A DNA stretch of 64,000 bases from Vicia villosa. Lineage: Eukaryota; Streptophyta; Magnoliopsida; Fabales; Fabaceae. Under the pieces are notes generated by a model that saw nothing but the letters and a program-made list of their open reading frames with translations, had not been told where the DNA came from and did no database searches. The DNA is taken from positions 47,438,766-47,502,765 of the forward strand of contig NC_081185.1 in the NCBI RefSeq assembly GCF_029867415.1, given 5' to 3'. Made by a program: the position numbers and the translations under genes. Below are positions 51,326 through 61,148 of this stretch, piece after piece (position 1 is the stretch's first letter; every line of letters starts with the position of its first letter).

Positions 51326-54300
51326 TTAAGCGAAGTACTTTTTGACTATGTCCGCATTCACAGGGTGTGGGAAATCCTCGCCATCCATGGTAGTAAGCAA
51401 CATGGCACCGCCGGAGAATATTTTCTTGATTACGAATGGTCCCTCATAAGTGGGAGTCCACTTGCCCCTGGGATCACCTTGTGGTAAGATGATGCGTTTG
51501 ACAACCAAGCCACCAGTTTGGTATGCTTGACTTTTGACTTTCTTGTTGAAGGCTTTGATCATACGCTTTTGGTACAACTGACCATGACAAATAGCTGCGA
51601 GCCTCTTCTCATCAATCAAGTTTATCTGGTCCAACCGGGTTCGAATCCAATCGTCTTCGTCTAGATCGGCTTCTTTCATAATCCTTAGGGAAGGAATCTG
51701 AATTTCAATTGGAAGAACTGCCTCCATACCATAGACTAAGGAGAATGGAGTTGCCCCTGTTGAAGTACGCGCAGATGTGCGATAACCATGAAGAGCAAAA
51801 GGTAACATCTCATGCCAGTCTTTGTAGGTTACTGTCATCTTTTGTATGAATTTCTTGATGTTTTTATTGGCAGCTTCCACTGCGCCATTCATCTTTGGTC
51901 GATATGGAGAAGAATTATGATGTTTGATCTTGAACTGTGTGCAAAGTTCAGTAATCATTCTGTTGTTTAGATTTGTGCCATTGTCTGTGATGATCCGTTC
52001 AGGGATGCCATACCGACAAATGAGATTGTGCTTGATAAATCGGGCCACAACATTTTTGGTGACAGAAGCAAAAGAAGCTGCTTCTACCCATTTAGTGAAG
52101 TAGTCGATAGCGACCAGGATAAAGCGATGTCCGTTGGAGGCAGTAGGCTTGATTTCTCCAATCATATCAATACCCCACATTGCAAAAGGCCAAGGAGCCG
52201 TCAGGACGTTTAACGGAACTGGAGGTACATGTACTTTGTCAGCATATATCTGGCATTTGTGACAGGTTCTGGAATGATGATGGCAGTCTGTCTCCATGGT
52301 AGACCAGTGATACCCTGCTCTGAGGATCTTTTTAGCCATTGTGTGTCCACTTGAGTGAGTACCAAAGGCACCATCATGTATGTCTTCCATAATCTGTTCC
52401 GCTTCCTTCTTGTTTACATAACGAAGTAAAGTCGAGTCATGGTTGCGTTTGTATAGGGTCCCATTACTTAGAAAGAATTTGGCAGCAAACCTCCTTAGAA
52501 ACTTTCTGTCGTTAATGGACGCCCCTTCAGGGTACTCCTGAGCTTCGAGATATCTTTTTACTTCATGGAACCATGGTTTTTCTTCCGTTCCTTCGGCATC
52601 GATCTCATTGCAATAGGATGGTTCATCTTGTCTGTAAATGGTGATCATCGGCGCCTCATTGTCCCACCCAACTTTGAACATGGATGACATGGTAGCTAAG
52701 GCATCAGCTAGTTGATTTTCCTCGCGCGGGATGTGTTCAAAAGTGATTTCTTCGAAATAAGGAATCAGACTCAACACATATTCTTTGTAAGGAATTAGAT
52801 TCGGGTGCTTCGTGTCCCATTCCTCTTTGACTTGGTAAATTACCAAGGCCGGGTCTCCGTAGACCTCCAGGGACTTGATTCTTAAATCGATTGCAGCTTT
52901 GAGACCCAGAATACATGCTTCGTACTCGGCTATATTGTTAGTGCAGTTGAAGCATAATCTGGCAGTGAATGGTGTATAACCTCCTGCAGGGGAGATGATC
53001 ACAGCTCCGATGCCATTGCCAAGCGCATTAGAAGCTCCATCAAAAACCATAGTCCATCGGGATCCTGGCTCGGGTCCTTCTTCTGGTCCTGCTTGTTTGT
53101 AGTCATTGACTAGCATAATGTCCTCGTCTGGGAAGTCAAAGTTCAATGCTTGATAATTATCCACTGCTTGATGAGCCAGATGATCAGCTACCACACTTCC
53201 TTTGATTGCTTTTTGTGAAGTGTATTGAATGTCATATTCTGTTAAGATCATTTGCCATCTTGCTATTCTTCCAGAGAGAGCAGGTTTTTCGAACACATAC
53301 TTGATAGGATCCATTTTGGAGATTAGGAAAGTGGTGTGATTTAGCATATACTGTCTTAGTCGGCGAGCCGCCCATGCTAAGGCACAGCAAGTTTTTTCGA
53401 GTAGTGAGTATCTTGTTTCAAAATCGGTAAACTTTTTGCTAAGATAGTAGATTGCATGCTCCTTTCGGCCAGACTCGTCATGTTGCCCCAGTACACACCC
53501 CATTGAATCTTCTAACACAGTTAGGTACATTATCAGAGGTCTTCCTTCCACAGGTGGTAACAAGATTGGCGATTTTTGGAGATACTCTTTGATTTTGTCA
53601 AAGGCTAACTGGCATTTGTCATTCCACCTTTCCACTTGATCTTTCTTCAATAGTTTAAAGATCGGCACACAAGTAGTAGTCATGTGGGCAATAAATCGGG
53701 CGATGTAATTCAGACGTCCCAAGAATCCTCTGACTTGTTTCTCGGTACGGGGTATAGGCATTTCTTGAATGGCTTTGACCTTGGCAGGATCAACCTCAAT
53801 ACCTTTGCTACTGACGATGAAACCTAAGAGTTTGCCGGATCTTACTCCAAAGGTACACTTATTTGGATTCAGTCGCAACTTGTATTTCTTGAGTCTGTCA
53901 AACAGCTTATGTAGATGACCCAGATGTTCTTCTTCGGTGTTGGACTTTGCAATCATATCATCGACATACACCTCTATCTCCTGATGAATCATATCATGAA
54001 ATAGAGCTACCATTGCACGTTGATAGGTTGCTCCTGCGTTCTTTAAACCAAAGGGCATTACTTTGTAACAAAAGGTTCCCCAGGGTGTTGTGAAGGTTGT
54101 GTTTTCCATGTCTTCGGGTGCCATCTTGATTTGATTGTACCCTGAGAATCCATCCATAAAGGAGACTACCTTGCATTGTGCGGTATTATCAACCAGCACA
54201 TCGATGTGAGGTAAAGGGAAATCATCTTTGGGACTTGCCCGGTTCAGATCTCTGTAGTCTACACACATTCTGACTTTCCCGTATTTTTTGGGCACGAGTA

Positions 54301-54784
54301 CTATGTTAGCTATCCAAGGAGGATAACTCACAACTTTCAGAAAGCCGACATTGAATTGCTTTTCAACCTTGTCTTTGATCTTTTTTGACATATCGGGCCT
54401 ACTCCTCCGCAATTTCTGCTTGACTGGAGTGCTACCTTCTTTGATTGGCAGGCGATGAACCACAATATCTGTGTCAAGGCCAGGCATATCTTCGTAGGAC
54501 CAGGCGAATATCTCGACGTAGTCTTGCAACATTTGAATCAGTCTTTGCTTGACACTGTTTTCTAGATCAGCCCCTATCTTGACTTCTTTCTTTTCTTCGT
54601 CGCTGCCCAAGTTGATGACCTCAATTGGTTCTTCATGCGGCTGTATAGTCTTTTCTTCTTGTTCTAGCAGCCTTGCAAGCTCTCTTGGTACCTCACAATC
54701 TTCCTCACTTTCGTCCTCAGTTTGGTAGATCGGATTTTCAAAGTCATGACGGGCAATAGCAGAATCGTTATTGACTAGATCCAA
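51326..54784 (-). CDS. pol: Ogre pol exon: reverse transcriptase, RNase H x2, integrase
   Basis: 1152 codons without a break, second exon of the Ogre polyprotein. It copies element RNA and inserts the DNA. Reverse transcriptase covers about residues 120-300 (VRMCVDYRDLN, FMDGFSGYNQI with catalytic Asp211, MPFGLKNAGATYQR, YVDDM 273-277). The connection/first RNase H follows (YYLSKKFTDFETRYSLLEK). A second, plant-type RNase H lies near residues 578-715 (MVFDGASN, NNIAEYEA, HIPREENQLADALA), the Tat-group hallmark. Integrase has an HHCC region (CHKCQ) and Asp-Asp-Glu residues (WGIDMIG, TDNGTN about 931, GAVEAANK about 968). There is no chromodomain at the C-terminus. The first codon counted (TTG at 54784) is not a real start: translation should enter through the spliced intron. 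Confidence 0.95.
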   Translation of the reverse strand: MDLVNNDSAIARHDFENPIYQTEDESEEDCEVPRELARLLEQEEKTIQPHEEPIEVINLGSDEEKKEVKIGADLENSVKQRLIQMLQDYVEIFAWSYEDMPGLDTDIVVHRLPIKEGSTPVKQKLRRSRPDMSKKIKDKVEKQFNVGFLKVVSYPPWIANIVLVPKKYGKVRMCVDYRDLNRASPKDDFPLPHIDVLVDNTAQCKVVSFMDGFSGYNQIKMAPEDMENTTFTTPWGTFCYKVMPFGLKNAGATYQRAMVALFHDMIHQEIEVYVDDMIAKSNTEEEHLGHLHKLFDRLKKYKLRLNPNKCTFGVRSGKLLGFIVSSKGIEVDPAKVKAIQEMPIPRTEKQVRGFLGRLNYIARFIAHMTTTCVPIFKLLKKDQVERWNDKCQLAFDKIKEYLQKSPILLPPVEGRPLIMYLTVLEDSMGCVLGQHDESGRKEHAIYYLSKKFTDFETRYSLLEKTCCALAWAARRLRQYMLNHTTFLISKMDPIKYVFEKPALSGRIARWQMILTEYDIQYTSQKAIKGSVVADHLAHQAVDNYQALNFDFPDEDIMLVNDYKQAGPEEGPEPGSRWTMVFDGASNALGNGIGAVIISPAGGYTPFTARLCFNCTNNIAEYEACILGLKAAIDLRIKSLEVYGDPALVIYQVKEEWDTKHPNLIPYKEYVLSLIPYFEEITFEHIPREENQLADALATMSSMFKVGWDNEAPMITIYRQDEPSYCNEIDAEGTEEKPWFHEVKRYLEAQEYPEGASINDRKFLRRFAAKFFLSNGTLYKRNHDSTLLRYVNKKEAEQIMEDIHDGAFGTHSSGHTMAKKILRAGYHWSTMETDCHHHSRTCHKCQIYADKVHVPPVPLNVLTAPWPFAMWGIDMIGEIKPTASNGHRFILVAIDYFTKWVEAASFASVTKNVVARFIKHNLICRYGIPERIITDNGTNLNNRMITELCTQFKIKHHNSSPYRPKMNGAVEAANKNIKKFIQKMTVTYKDWHEMLPFALHGYRTSARTSTGATPFSLVYGMEAVLPIEIQIPSLRIMKEADLDEDDWIRTRLDQINLIDEKRLAAICHGQLYQKRMIKAFNKKVKSQAYQTGGLVVKRIILPQGDPRGKWTPTYEGPFVIKKIFSGGAMLLTTMDGEDFPHPVNADIVKKYFA

Positions 54785-54797
54785 AGTGAATGTGAAT

Positions 54798-55054
54798 CTG
54801 CATTCATTTAATTGAGTGTGTGTAAGAAAACATATCTATTTGAAAAGAAAAGAAAGAAAAAGGATCACAAAATTTGAATATGAAAATGTCCCATGATTTT
54901 ATTGAATGCACATGCTCATGATATGATAAACCCTTATAAAAGGACCAGTGTGCATCGGGCAAGGCACACGGCTTTCAAGCTCATGGTTCGATAGTACAGG
55001 AACCATTTTTATCTTTGCACAATATGAACAACGAAAACAGGAAATTGCATTTAC
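54798..55054 (-). other. Intron between Ogre protease and reverse transcriptase
   Basis: Donor GA|GTAAATG at 55054-55053 and acceptor AATGCAG ending at 54798, with a pyrimidine-rich tract (TTTTTCTTTCTTTTC) upstream. It removes the gag-protease stop, and splicing joins FDQ to FTFTLDLV in frame through a shared Glu codon. Length 257 nt. Known Ogre elements carry an intron at this place, and partial splicing is thought to set the Gag to Pol ratio. Boundaries are read from sequence only. Confidence 0.75.
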
Positions 55055-58000
55055 TCCTGATCAAAGGAGATCACATCCTCAGTTTTCCAGTTGTTCAATC
55101 CATTGTTGTGAGCATGGAGTATCCAGCTGTTCCAGTTGCAGTTGTCTTCTTCATCTCCCACAGCATTGATTTCCTTAGTGGGGAAATGAGCTGGTGATCT
55201 TTCGGGATAAGTGATATACTCTGCTGGATACGAGAGCCCAGGCTGAGATATCTCTGTTGGCTGAGCGAGATGCTCGATAAGGCCGTCCCATCCAGTCGGG
55301 ATGATGTCTTTGAGGGAGACTTGTGCAGTCTGCTGAGTAGTGTACTGTGACAGAAAGTAACCCTCGTTATTTGGTGTTTCCCTGGTGTTTTCAGGAGTGA
55401 AATTGTCGTCATAATGTTCATCCCATCCAGTTGGGACAATGTCTTCCATGGCGATTTGTGAGCTCGGAGGAGCGGAATATTTCACCATAAAGTCATATTT
55501 GCCACTTGGCTCTCCTAGCGTATCCCATACTTCTTTAGGTGGATTTTGATATTGCTGAGTGCTGGGACTTGTGAGACTTTTGTCATTTTCAAATTGATCA
55601 CCCCATCCAGTCGGGGTAATATCTTCCCTAGCAATAAAAGAATTCTGAGGTGCGGTATATTGATAATTATACCCGCCGCTTGGTTCTCCCAAAGTATCCC
55701 ACATTCCCATGGGAAGGGGTGGAATTTCATCTGGATATGGTTGAGTGATATGGTTCAAGAACACTCCATCGTCTTCAATAGCATTCACTCCTTGGCTGAT
55801 GAAATGTGACATTAGTCCTTTAGAATAAGGACTTTGATCATTCTTTTGATTTCCACTATCATAGCCCAGGCCTAGCTTGTCGGACTTGTAAGGTATATCG
55901 AGGAGCTGTCCCCATACTGTGCAATCACCTTTTTCGATCACAGCTTTGGCATCTTTGAGAGAAGCCATAGTTGTAGTTGGAGTAGCAGAAATATGCTTGG
56001 TAGTAGAGACATCTGGAGAGACCACCTCAAAAGATTGGCAGGGAGTTTCGATGAATTCGTCATCCAACTCAACATATTTGGAATTGCTCAGGTGACTAAT
56101 CACATATTCCTCCTCGCCATAAACTGTGACAATCTTTCCTTTTACTGGATATTTCAACTTCTGATGCAAGGTATAAGTTACAGCATTTTCCCCATGTATC
56201 CAAGGGCGTCCAAGTAAACAGGAATATGCTGGGTGAATTTCCATTACGTAAAAGGTAGAATCAAAAATCTGAGAGCCCACTCTGATTGGGAGATTCACCT
56301 TTCCGTACACTTTTCTTGTTGACCCATCAAAGGCTCTTACCACAACATCGCTTGGTTGTAACACAATTCCTTCGAAGTCAAGCTTTTCCAGTACTATTTT
56401 TGGTAACACGTTCAAAGAAGAACCGTTATCTACCAGCACATGTGATAGAGTGGTGCTATTACATTCAATGGAGATATGTAGGGCTTTATTGTGATTCTTT
56501 CCAGCAGGAGTTAGATCAACATCAGAGAAACCGAGGCCATTATTCACTATTAGATTGGCAACACAATTTTCAAATTGATCGACTGAAATCTCTTGCGGCA
56601 CATGGGCAGCTTTCAGGAACTTCATCAGAGCTTTGGCACGAGCTTCTGAATACTTTAGCAGAGACAGCATTGAGATTTTTGAAGCAGTGTGCCCCAATTG
56701 TTCGACAATATTGTAATCACTCTTGCAGATGATTTTCAATATTTCCTCCATTTCTTGCTTCGATGGATCTTCAACAGTGACCTCCACCGGTATTTGAACT
56801 GGCTCAACTTGTGGCTCTTTGCCTCGAGCGTTGATATCTTGATTAGGAATTGGGACCTGGACTGGACCAGTAGCAACATTTGGAGAAATTTCTGGTGAAA
56901 AGATCCTTCCACTTCTTGTAATCTTGCTGGTAGCCACAATATTATCCACAGTTGGAGTAGTTAACTTCGTGGCCTCTTCAGTCGAGGTATCCTGTTTAAC
57001 TCCATGGACATAAACATTAGTGTCGTAACCCCACGGGACAGCTTTGTCTGAGGAGTATGAAAATGGAGTTGGATTGGTAATGATTACTGATGCCACTTTG
57101 AGTGTAGCAGAAATTTTGAAAGGAGCCTTGGCAGAGATTTTGAATGGTAAGTTGGAAACCACTGAGACATCCTCTATTCTCATCCCGTTTGCAAAGACTT
57201 CAGATAAAACGTCCATAGAAGGGAGCCTCTCAAACATAATGATACGGCGATCCATCCATTTTTGAATTCCCATTCTCAGATTTTCACAACCGTTGGGCAG
57301 GCATGTGCAATAAAAGCAATCAGGGTCACAACCTGGGAAGTAACCAGCTTGGATTAGCTTTCCTTTGACTTCAAGGAGCGGAGTTGACAATTCCCTCACA
57401 TCATAGATGTAAACAGTGTCTAGGATAGCGTTAACAGTTTTGTCGTGCTTCGGCATAGGTGCCGTGATAACATTTGGAGTTTTTGGAGGATCGAACTCAA
57501 TTTCCCCAGCATCTATCATGTCTTGAATTTTATTTTTCAGGGCCCAACAGTGATCTGCGTCATGTCCTGGACAGTTTGAGTGATACGCACACGTTGCATC
57601 GGGGCGATAACTCGGAGAGGAAGTGTTGACATTCTTTGGAGGATCTTTTAATGTGATCAGATCTGCTTTTAGCAAATGCTGCAATGCCTGAGAGATCGGC
57701 ATATTGATTTTGGTGAAATTTCTTCTTGGCGCATCTGGTCGACGCGCATATTTTGGCTGTTGATCTTTTTGAGGTGCAGATGCGGAGATCAGAACTGCCC
57801 CTACAGATTGGTGATGCTCATTCTTGCGACCTTTCTGAATTTGCATTGTATTGACCTCATTCCTCCCACTGATGGGCCTTTTTGTAGTACCAGAGGAAGA
57901 GCCTATTTGAATTTTTCCATTTTGAATGCCACTTTCGACACGTTCTCCAGTCAATATTAGGTCAGTGAAACCTGATGATGAGCTTCCCAGCAAATGACTA

Positions 58001-58872
58001 TAGAAAGGGCCAGTTAAAGTGCCCATGAACATGTCGACCAACTCGCGATCAGATAAGGGTGGTTGAACCCTTCCAGCCATATCTCTCCACTTTTGTGCAT
58101 ATCCTTTGAAACTTTCTTTTGGTGCCATGGACACGCCCCCTAGTTGAGTACGGGTTGGTGCAAGATCAGCATTGTATTGATACTGTTTGTAAAAAGCAGC
58201 AGCTAAATCTTCCCAGGTATGAACTTTTGTACTTTCCAACTGGTAGTACCACTCGAGTTGTGTACCCGCCAGGATTTCTTGGAAGAAGTGAATCCATAAT
58301 TTGTTATCTGCTGTATGAGGTTGTATCTTCCTTACATAGGACCTCAGATGTAGTTTTGGGCAAGAAACTCCATCATATTTTGCAAAGACAGGAACTTTGA
58401 ACTTTGGAGGGATAACAACATCTGAGACGAGTCCCAGATCATTGAAATCTAAGCCAGGTATTTTTTGTATCTCCATAGCTTTCATGCGTTCCTCCAACTG
58501 CTGGTATTTGTCATCATCCTGTTCGTCTCCAGAATGATAATCCTCTTCATTAGAAGAGAGAGAGGGTTTGGCAGAACCCTGGTTGCTATGATTGTCTCCT
58601 TGTTCACCATCACCGACTATTTCAGGGATCGGTGGTTTTTTGGACTTTTTGACTGGGATTTTGATCTTCCTTTTCAGGTGACTTAAGCCTACAGGTCCTT
58701 TGGGCTTCTTTTTCTTTTTGATCATCAGGGCTTTCAGTTCTTGTTGCCCCTTTGCCAGTTCAAGAATTGCCACTTGAACTTGGGCGTTCTGTGCTTCGAG
58801 ATTCTTGATGCTTGTTTCAGATTCCATCTCTTCTGACTGAAATAAACAGCGAGGAGATGAGAAATCCGTCAT
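55051..58872 (-). CDS. gag-pro: Ogre gag-protease
   Basis: 1273 uninterrupted codons. The likely true start is the Met at residue 16 (58827, MESETSIKNLEAQ), where the truncated copy also starts. A coiled coil and a Lys tract (about 20-75) are followed by an acidic stretch, then the gag core (about 165-330: LHLRSYVRKIQPHT, EWYYQLES, YAQKWRDMAGRV). A His/Cys cluster (CAYHSNCPGHDADHC, about 429-443) takes the place of a zinc knuckle. An aspartic protease motif VDNGSSLNVLP has Asp near residue 815 (Asn instead of the usual Thr/Ser), with LLGRPWIH after it. A 340-residue tail follows, with three repeats ending D-I-x-PTGW-x (about 1083, 1142, 1188). The ORF stops inside the intron, giving Gag-Pro without splicing. 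Confidence 0.93.
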   Translation of the reverse strand: MTDFSSPRCLFQSEEMESETSIKNLEAQNAQVQVAILELAKGQQELKALMIKKKKKPKGPVGLSHLKRKIKIPVKKSKKPPIPEIVGDGEQGDNHSNQGSAKPSLSSNEEDYHSGDEQDDDKYQQLEERMKAMEIQKIPGLDFNDLGLVSDVVIPPKFKVPVFAKYDGVSCPKLHLRSYVRKIQPHTADNKLWIHFFQEILAGTQLEWYYQLESTKVHTWEDLAAAFYKQYQYNADLAPTRTQLGGVSMAPKESFKGYAQKWRDMAGRVQPPLSDRELVDMFMGTLTGPFYSHLLGSSSSGFTDLILTGERVESGIQNGKIQIGSSSGTTKRPISGRNEVNTMQIQKGRKNEHHQSVGAVLISASAPQKDQQPKYARRPDAPRRNFTKINMPISQALQHLLKADLITLKDPPKNVNTSSPSYRPDATCAYHSNCPGHDADHCWALKNKIQDMIDAGEIEFDPPKTPNVITAPMPKHDKTVNAILDTVYIYDVRELSTPLLEVKGKLIQAGYFPGCDPDCFYCTCLPNGCENLRMGIQKWMDRRIIMFERLPSMDVLSEVFANGMRIEDVSVVSNLPFKISAKAPFKISATLKVASVIITNPTPFSYSSDKAVPWGYDTNVYVHGVKQDTSTEEATKLTTPTVDNIVATSKITRSGRIFSPEISPNVATGPVQVPIPNQDINARGKEPQVEPVQIPVEVTVEDPSKQEMEEILKIICKSDYNIVEQLGHTASKISMLSLLKYSEARAKALMKFLKAAHVPQEISVDQFENCVANLIVNNGLGFSDVDLTPAGKNHNKALHISIECNSTTLSHVLVDNGSSLNVLPKIVLEKLDFEGIVLQPSDVVVRAFDGSTRKVYGKVNLPIRVGSQIFDSTFYVMEIHPAYSCLLGRPWIHGENAVTYTLHQKLKYPVKGKIVTVYGEEEYVISHLSNSKYVELDDEFIETPCQSFEVVSPDVSTTKHISATPTTTMASLKDAKAVIEKGDCTVWGQLLDIPYKSDKLGLGYDSGNQKNDQSPYSKGLMSHFISQGVNAIEDDGVFLNHITQPYPDEIPPLPMGMWDTLGEPSGGYNYQYTAPQNSFIAREDITPTGWGDQFENDKSLTSPSTQQYQNPPKEVWDTLGEPSGKYDFMVKYSAPPSSQIAMEDIVPTGWDEHYDDNFTPENTRETPNNEGYFLSQYTTQQTAQVSLKDIIPTGWDGLIEHLAQPTEISQPGLSYPAEYITYPERSPAHFPTKEINAVGDEEDNCNWNSWILHAHNNGLNNWKTEDVISFDQE

Positions 58873-59103
58873 GTGAACCTGTTATGCAATGTATATGAAT
58901 GAAATGTATATGCAATGAAGGAAATGTATATGCAATGAATGAAATGTATATGCAATGTTTTCAAGGATCTTAGAGCTTAGATTTGTTAAAACAAAAGAAA
59001 AACAAACATTTGTTAGTCAAACAATTTATTTTTTTTTATTTTTTTTTTCTTTGCCTCATTCGGGCTTACAAGACAAAAATAAATAAAGAAAATGAAGGAT
59101 CCC
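58873..59103 (-). other. Spacer between Ogre ORF1 and gag
   Basis: Short non-coding spacer with a threefold repeat (gaaatgtatatgcaatgaa, 58896-58955) and a T/A homopolymer stretch near 59025-59050. Confidence 0.7.
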
Positions 59104-60464
59104 TCAGGTCTCCCATGGACGATTTCTCTTTGCACCCAGGAATGTGTTGATCTGCTGCTCTTCTTGGAGTTGTCCGGTGAGCTCCAATAATCTTCTCTCA
59201 TAGTCTTGACAGTGTGCTTTGAAGGTATCTCTTTCCTCTTTTAGTTGAACCCAAGATTTCTGCAACTCTTCCAGGTCAGTTGGCATATCCGGATGTAGAA
59301 TAACTTGAGGTTCGTCTCCTTCGACTTCTGGCTCAATAGTCACAGGTAGAATAGCGGGATATGGCATGATGAGTTTCTGAGCATGAGCCCGAACCCATCT
59401 GAGGTAAGGTTCCATAGGAATAGAATTCCATTGTCCCGAAGTTTTTCTTTCTATTCTATAGACACTGCCCCATGCATGTATGAACCTTCGTCGGTGTCTA
59501 TGGGAATCATCCTCGTAATCAAACACAATGCCACGGATAATCATGTCATGAGGACCGTTTCCCCTTGCATATCCGAATTGGCGTAAAGCTAAAGAGGGAT
59601 TGTAAGTGATGCCTCCTTTGATGCCAAGTAGTGGCACATTAGGGTACTCTCCACAATGATCAATGATAGTAATGTCTCTTTGAAAGAAGTTGTTCCACCG
59701 GATATCTGAGTGAGACAAAGACATAATCCTGCGAGACCATTGCATTCTTTGTTCATTTCTCAACACTGATCGGGGAAGATGAAATGTAAACCACCTAGCT
59801 AGTAGTGGTATACAGCACATGAGAGTTCCTCGTTTCTTCATGGTACGAGTGTGTAGAGAATGTAGAATATCTCCTAGCAACGTTGGTACCCCGGGTTACG
59901 GGTTAGGAAAAGGTTGATGATGTGCACACTTATGAATTGGTCGGGATTAGGGAATAAAACCAACCCATAAATCAAAAGAGCCACAACCTCCTCAAAAGCT
60001 GGGTAACTTTTGTTTTCTAGTAGTAATCGAGCCTTTTCCATTAAGAATTTAGCAAGCAAACCCTTAACTCCACTCTTTGTTTCCCAATTGGACTCGATTT
60101 CTGACTTTCGCAAATGTAAAGCAGCAGCAATGATTTCAGGTTTTGGAATCCTTTCTAAACCAGTGAAAGGTAATTGATTTCGAATAGGTAATCCAATTAG
60201 TTCAGAAAACTCTTCCAAGGTGGGTACTAACTGGTAATCAGGAAAGGTAAAGCAATGATGTTTGGGGTCAAAGAACTGGAACAGAACCCGTATCATGTCT
60301 TCTTCAAATTTTGAGGTAACCAAATGGAGTAGGTGACCGTGCTTTTCGGTGAATTGAACATTCCTGGGGAATTCTGATACTAAGTTTTTCAGTTCAGATG
60401 GCACCGTTGAGATGTTGATTCGGATGTAATCTCTGGTGGCGGGAGCCATTACCTGCAATAACAA
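59104..60464 (-). CDS. Ogre ORF1 protein, one frameshift
   Basis: Two overlapping reading frames, 60464-59874 and 59880-59104, form one protein of about 450 residues. The likely start is MAPATRDYI at 60449. The first part (PDYQLVPTLEEFSELIGLPI) belongs to the plant domain found ahead of gag in Ogre elements and in related plant proteins; its role is unknown. The second part contains HDMIIRGIVFDYEDDSHRHRRRF and ends in a coiled coil (about the last 60 residues, LEELQKSWVQLKEERD). The break lies in a run of four G at about 59890, where NPVPTLLGD would be expected, so a one-base change or a sequence error is enough to explain it. Confidence 0.85.
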
Positions 60465-61125
60465 AACAAAGGTAAACTCTTTGATCCTTGAAATGATTAG
60501 TGAAAAAGTGACATGCTTATGATGCTTATGATGTTATGATGTCAAACATGTGGCACACAAAAACAAATCTAACAATAGCCTTAAGTTTAAAGGCTTGCAT
60601 GAAGTCCATAGGTGATACCCTCCCCACTGAAGTTGAGTTGGTTAAAACCTGTCCTAGAATAGTATTCGGGTTCTATGATCCTTGGAGGTAACATCTCAAT
60701 GCGGCGCTCAGACGGCCGATCAAAATATTCCTCGAGGATAACTAACTTCGATCAATTTCAAAGCTAGCCACTTAATAGGCCACAAGTCAAGTTCAACTAA
60801 AAGGTTTTAAGACAAATTAGTGTTTAATGATATTTCGGAAGCCTAATATACTCCTTGATCGTTTTCAAGGGACATCAGTATAAACCAAAGTATCGCACTA
60901 ACGGTGACTACCAGATCAACCATATCGGTACATGCCGTACAGTTTCCTTGGTCTATTGTCACATACTTAAGGTATCTCGAGATTCGGGTTAGAATCTTTC
61001 ACACAAGCAAAATACCCAAACATCCTTTGAAAAATAGAGCAATCAAGTCAAACAATTGAAAACATCGGAATGATCTATTCTCTAAAGGTAACCCCTTTTG
61101 AAAACATTTTATTTTTAGAAATCAT
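60465..61125 (-). other. Ogre 5' leader
   Basis: Non-coding, between the primer site and ORF1. Part of it (60530-60620) matches the leader of the truncated Ogre at 3840-3960. Confidence 0.7.
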
Positions 61126-61144
61126 ATCCTCAGCAGAGTCGCCA
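61126..61144 (-). other. Primer binding site of Ogre
   Basis: The minus strand reads TGGCGACTCTGCTGAGGAT, four bases inside the LTR end. tRNA-Arg-type site, as in known Ogre elements. Confidence 0.82.
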
Positions 61145-61148
61145 GTTC

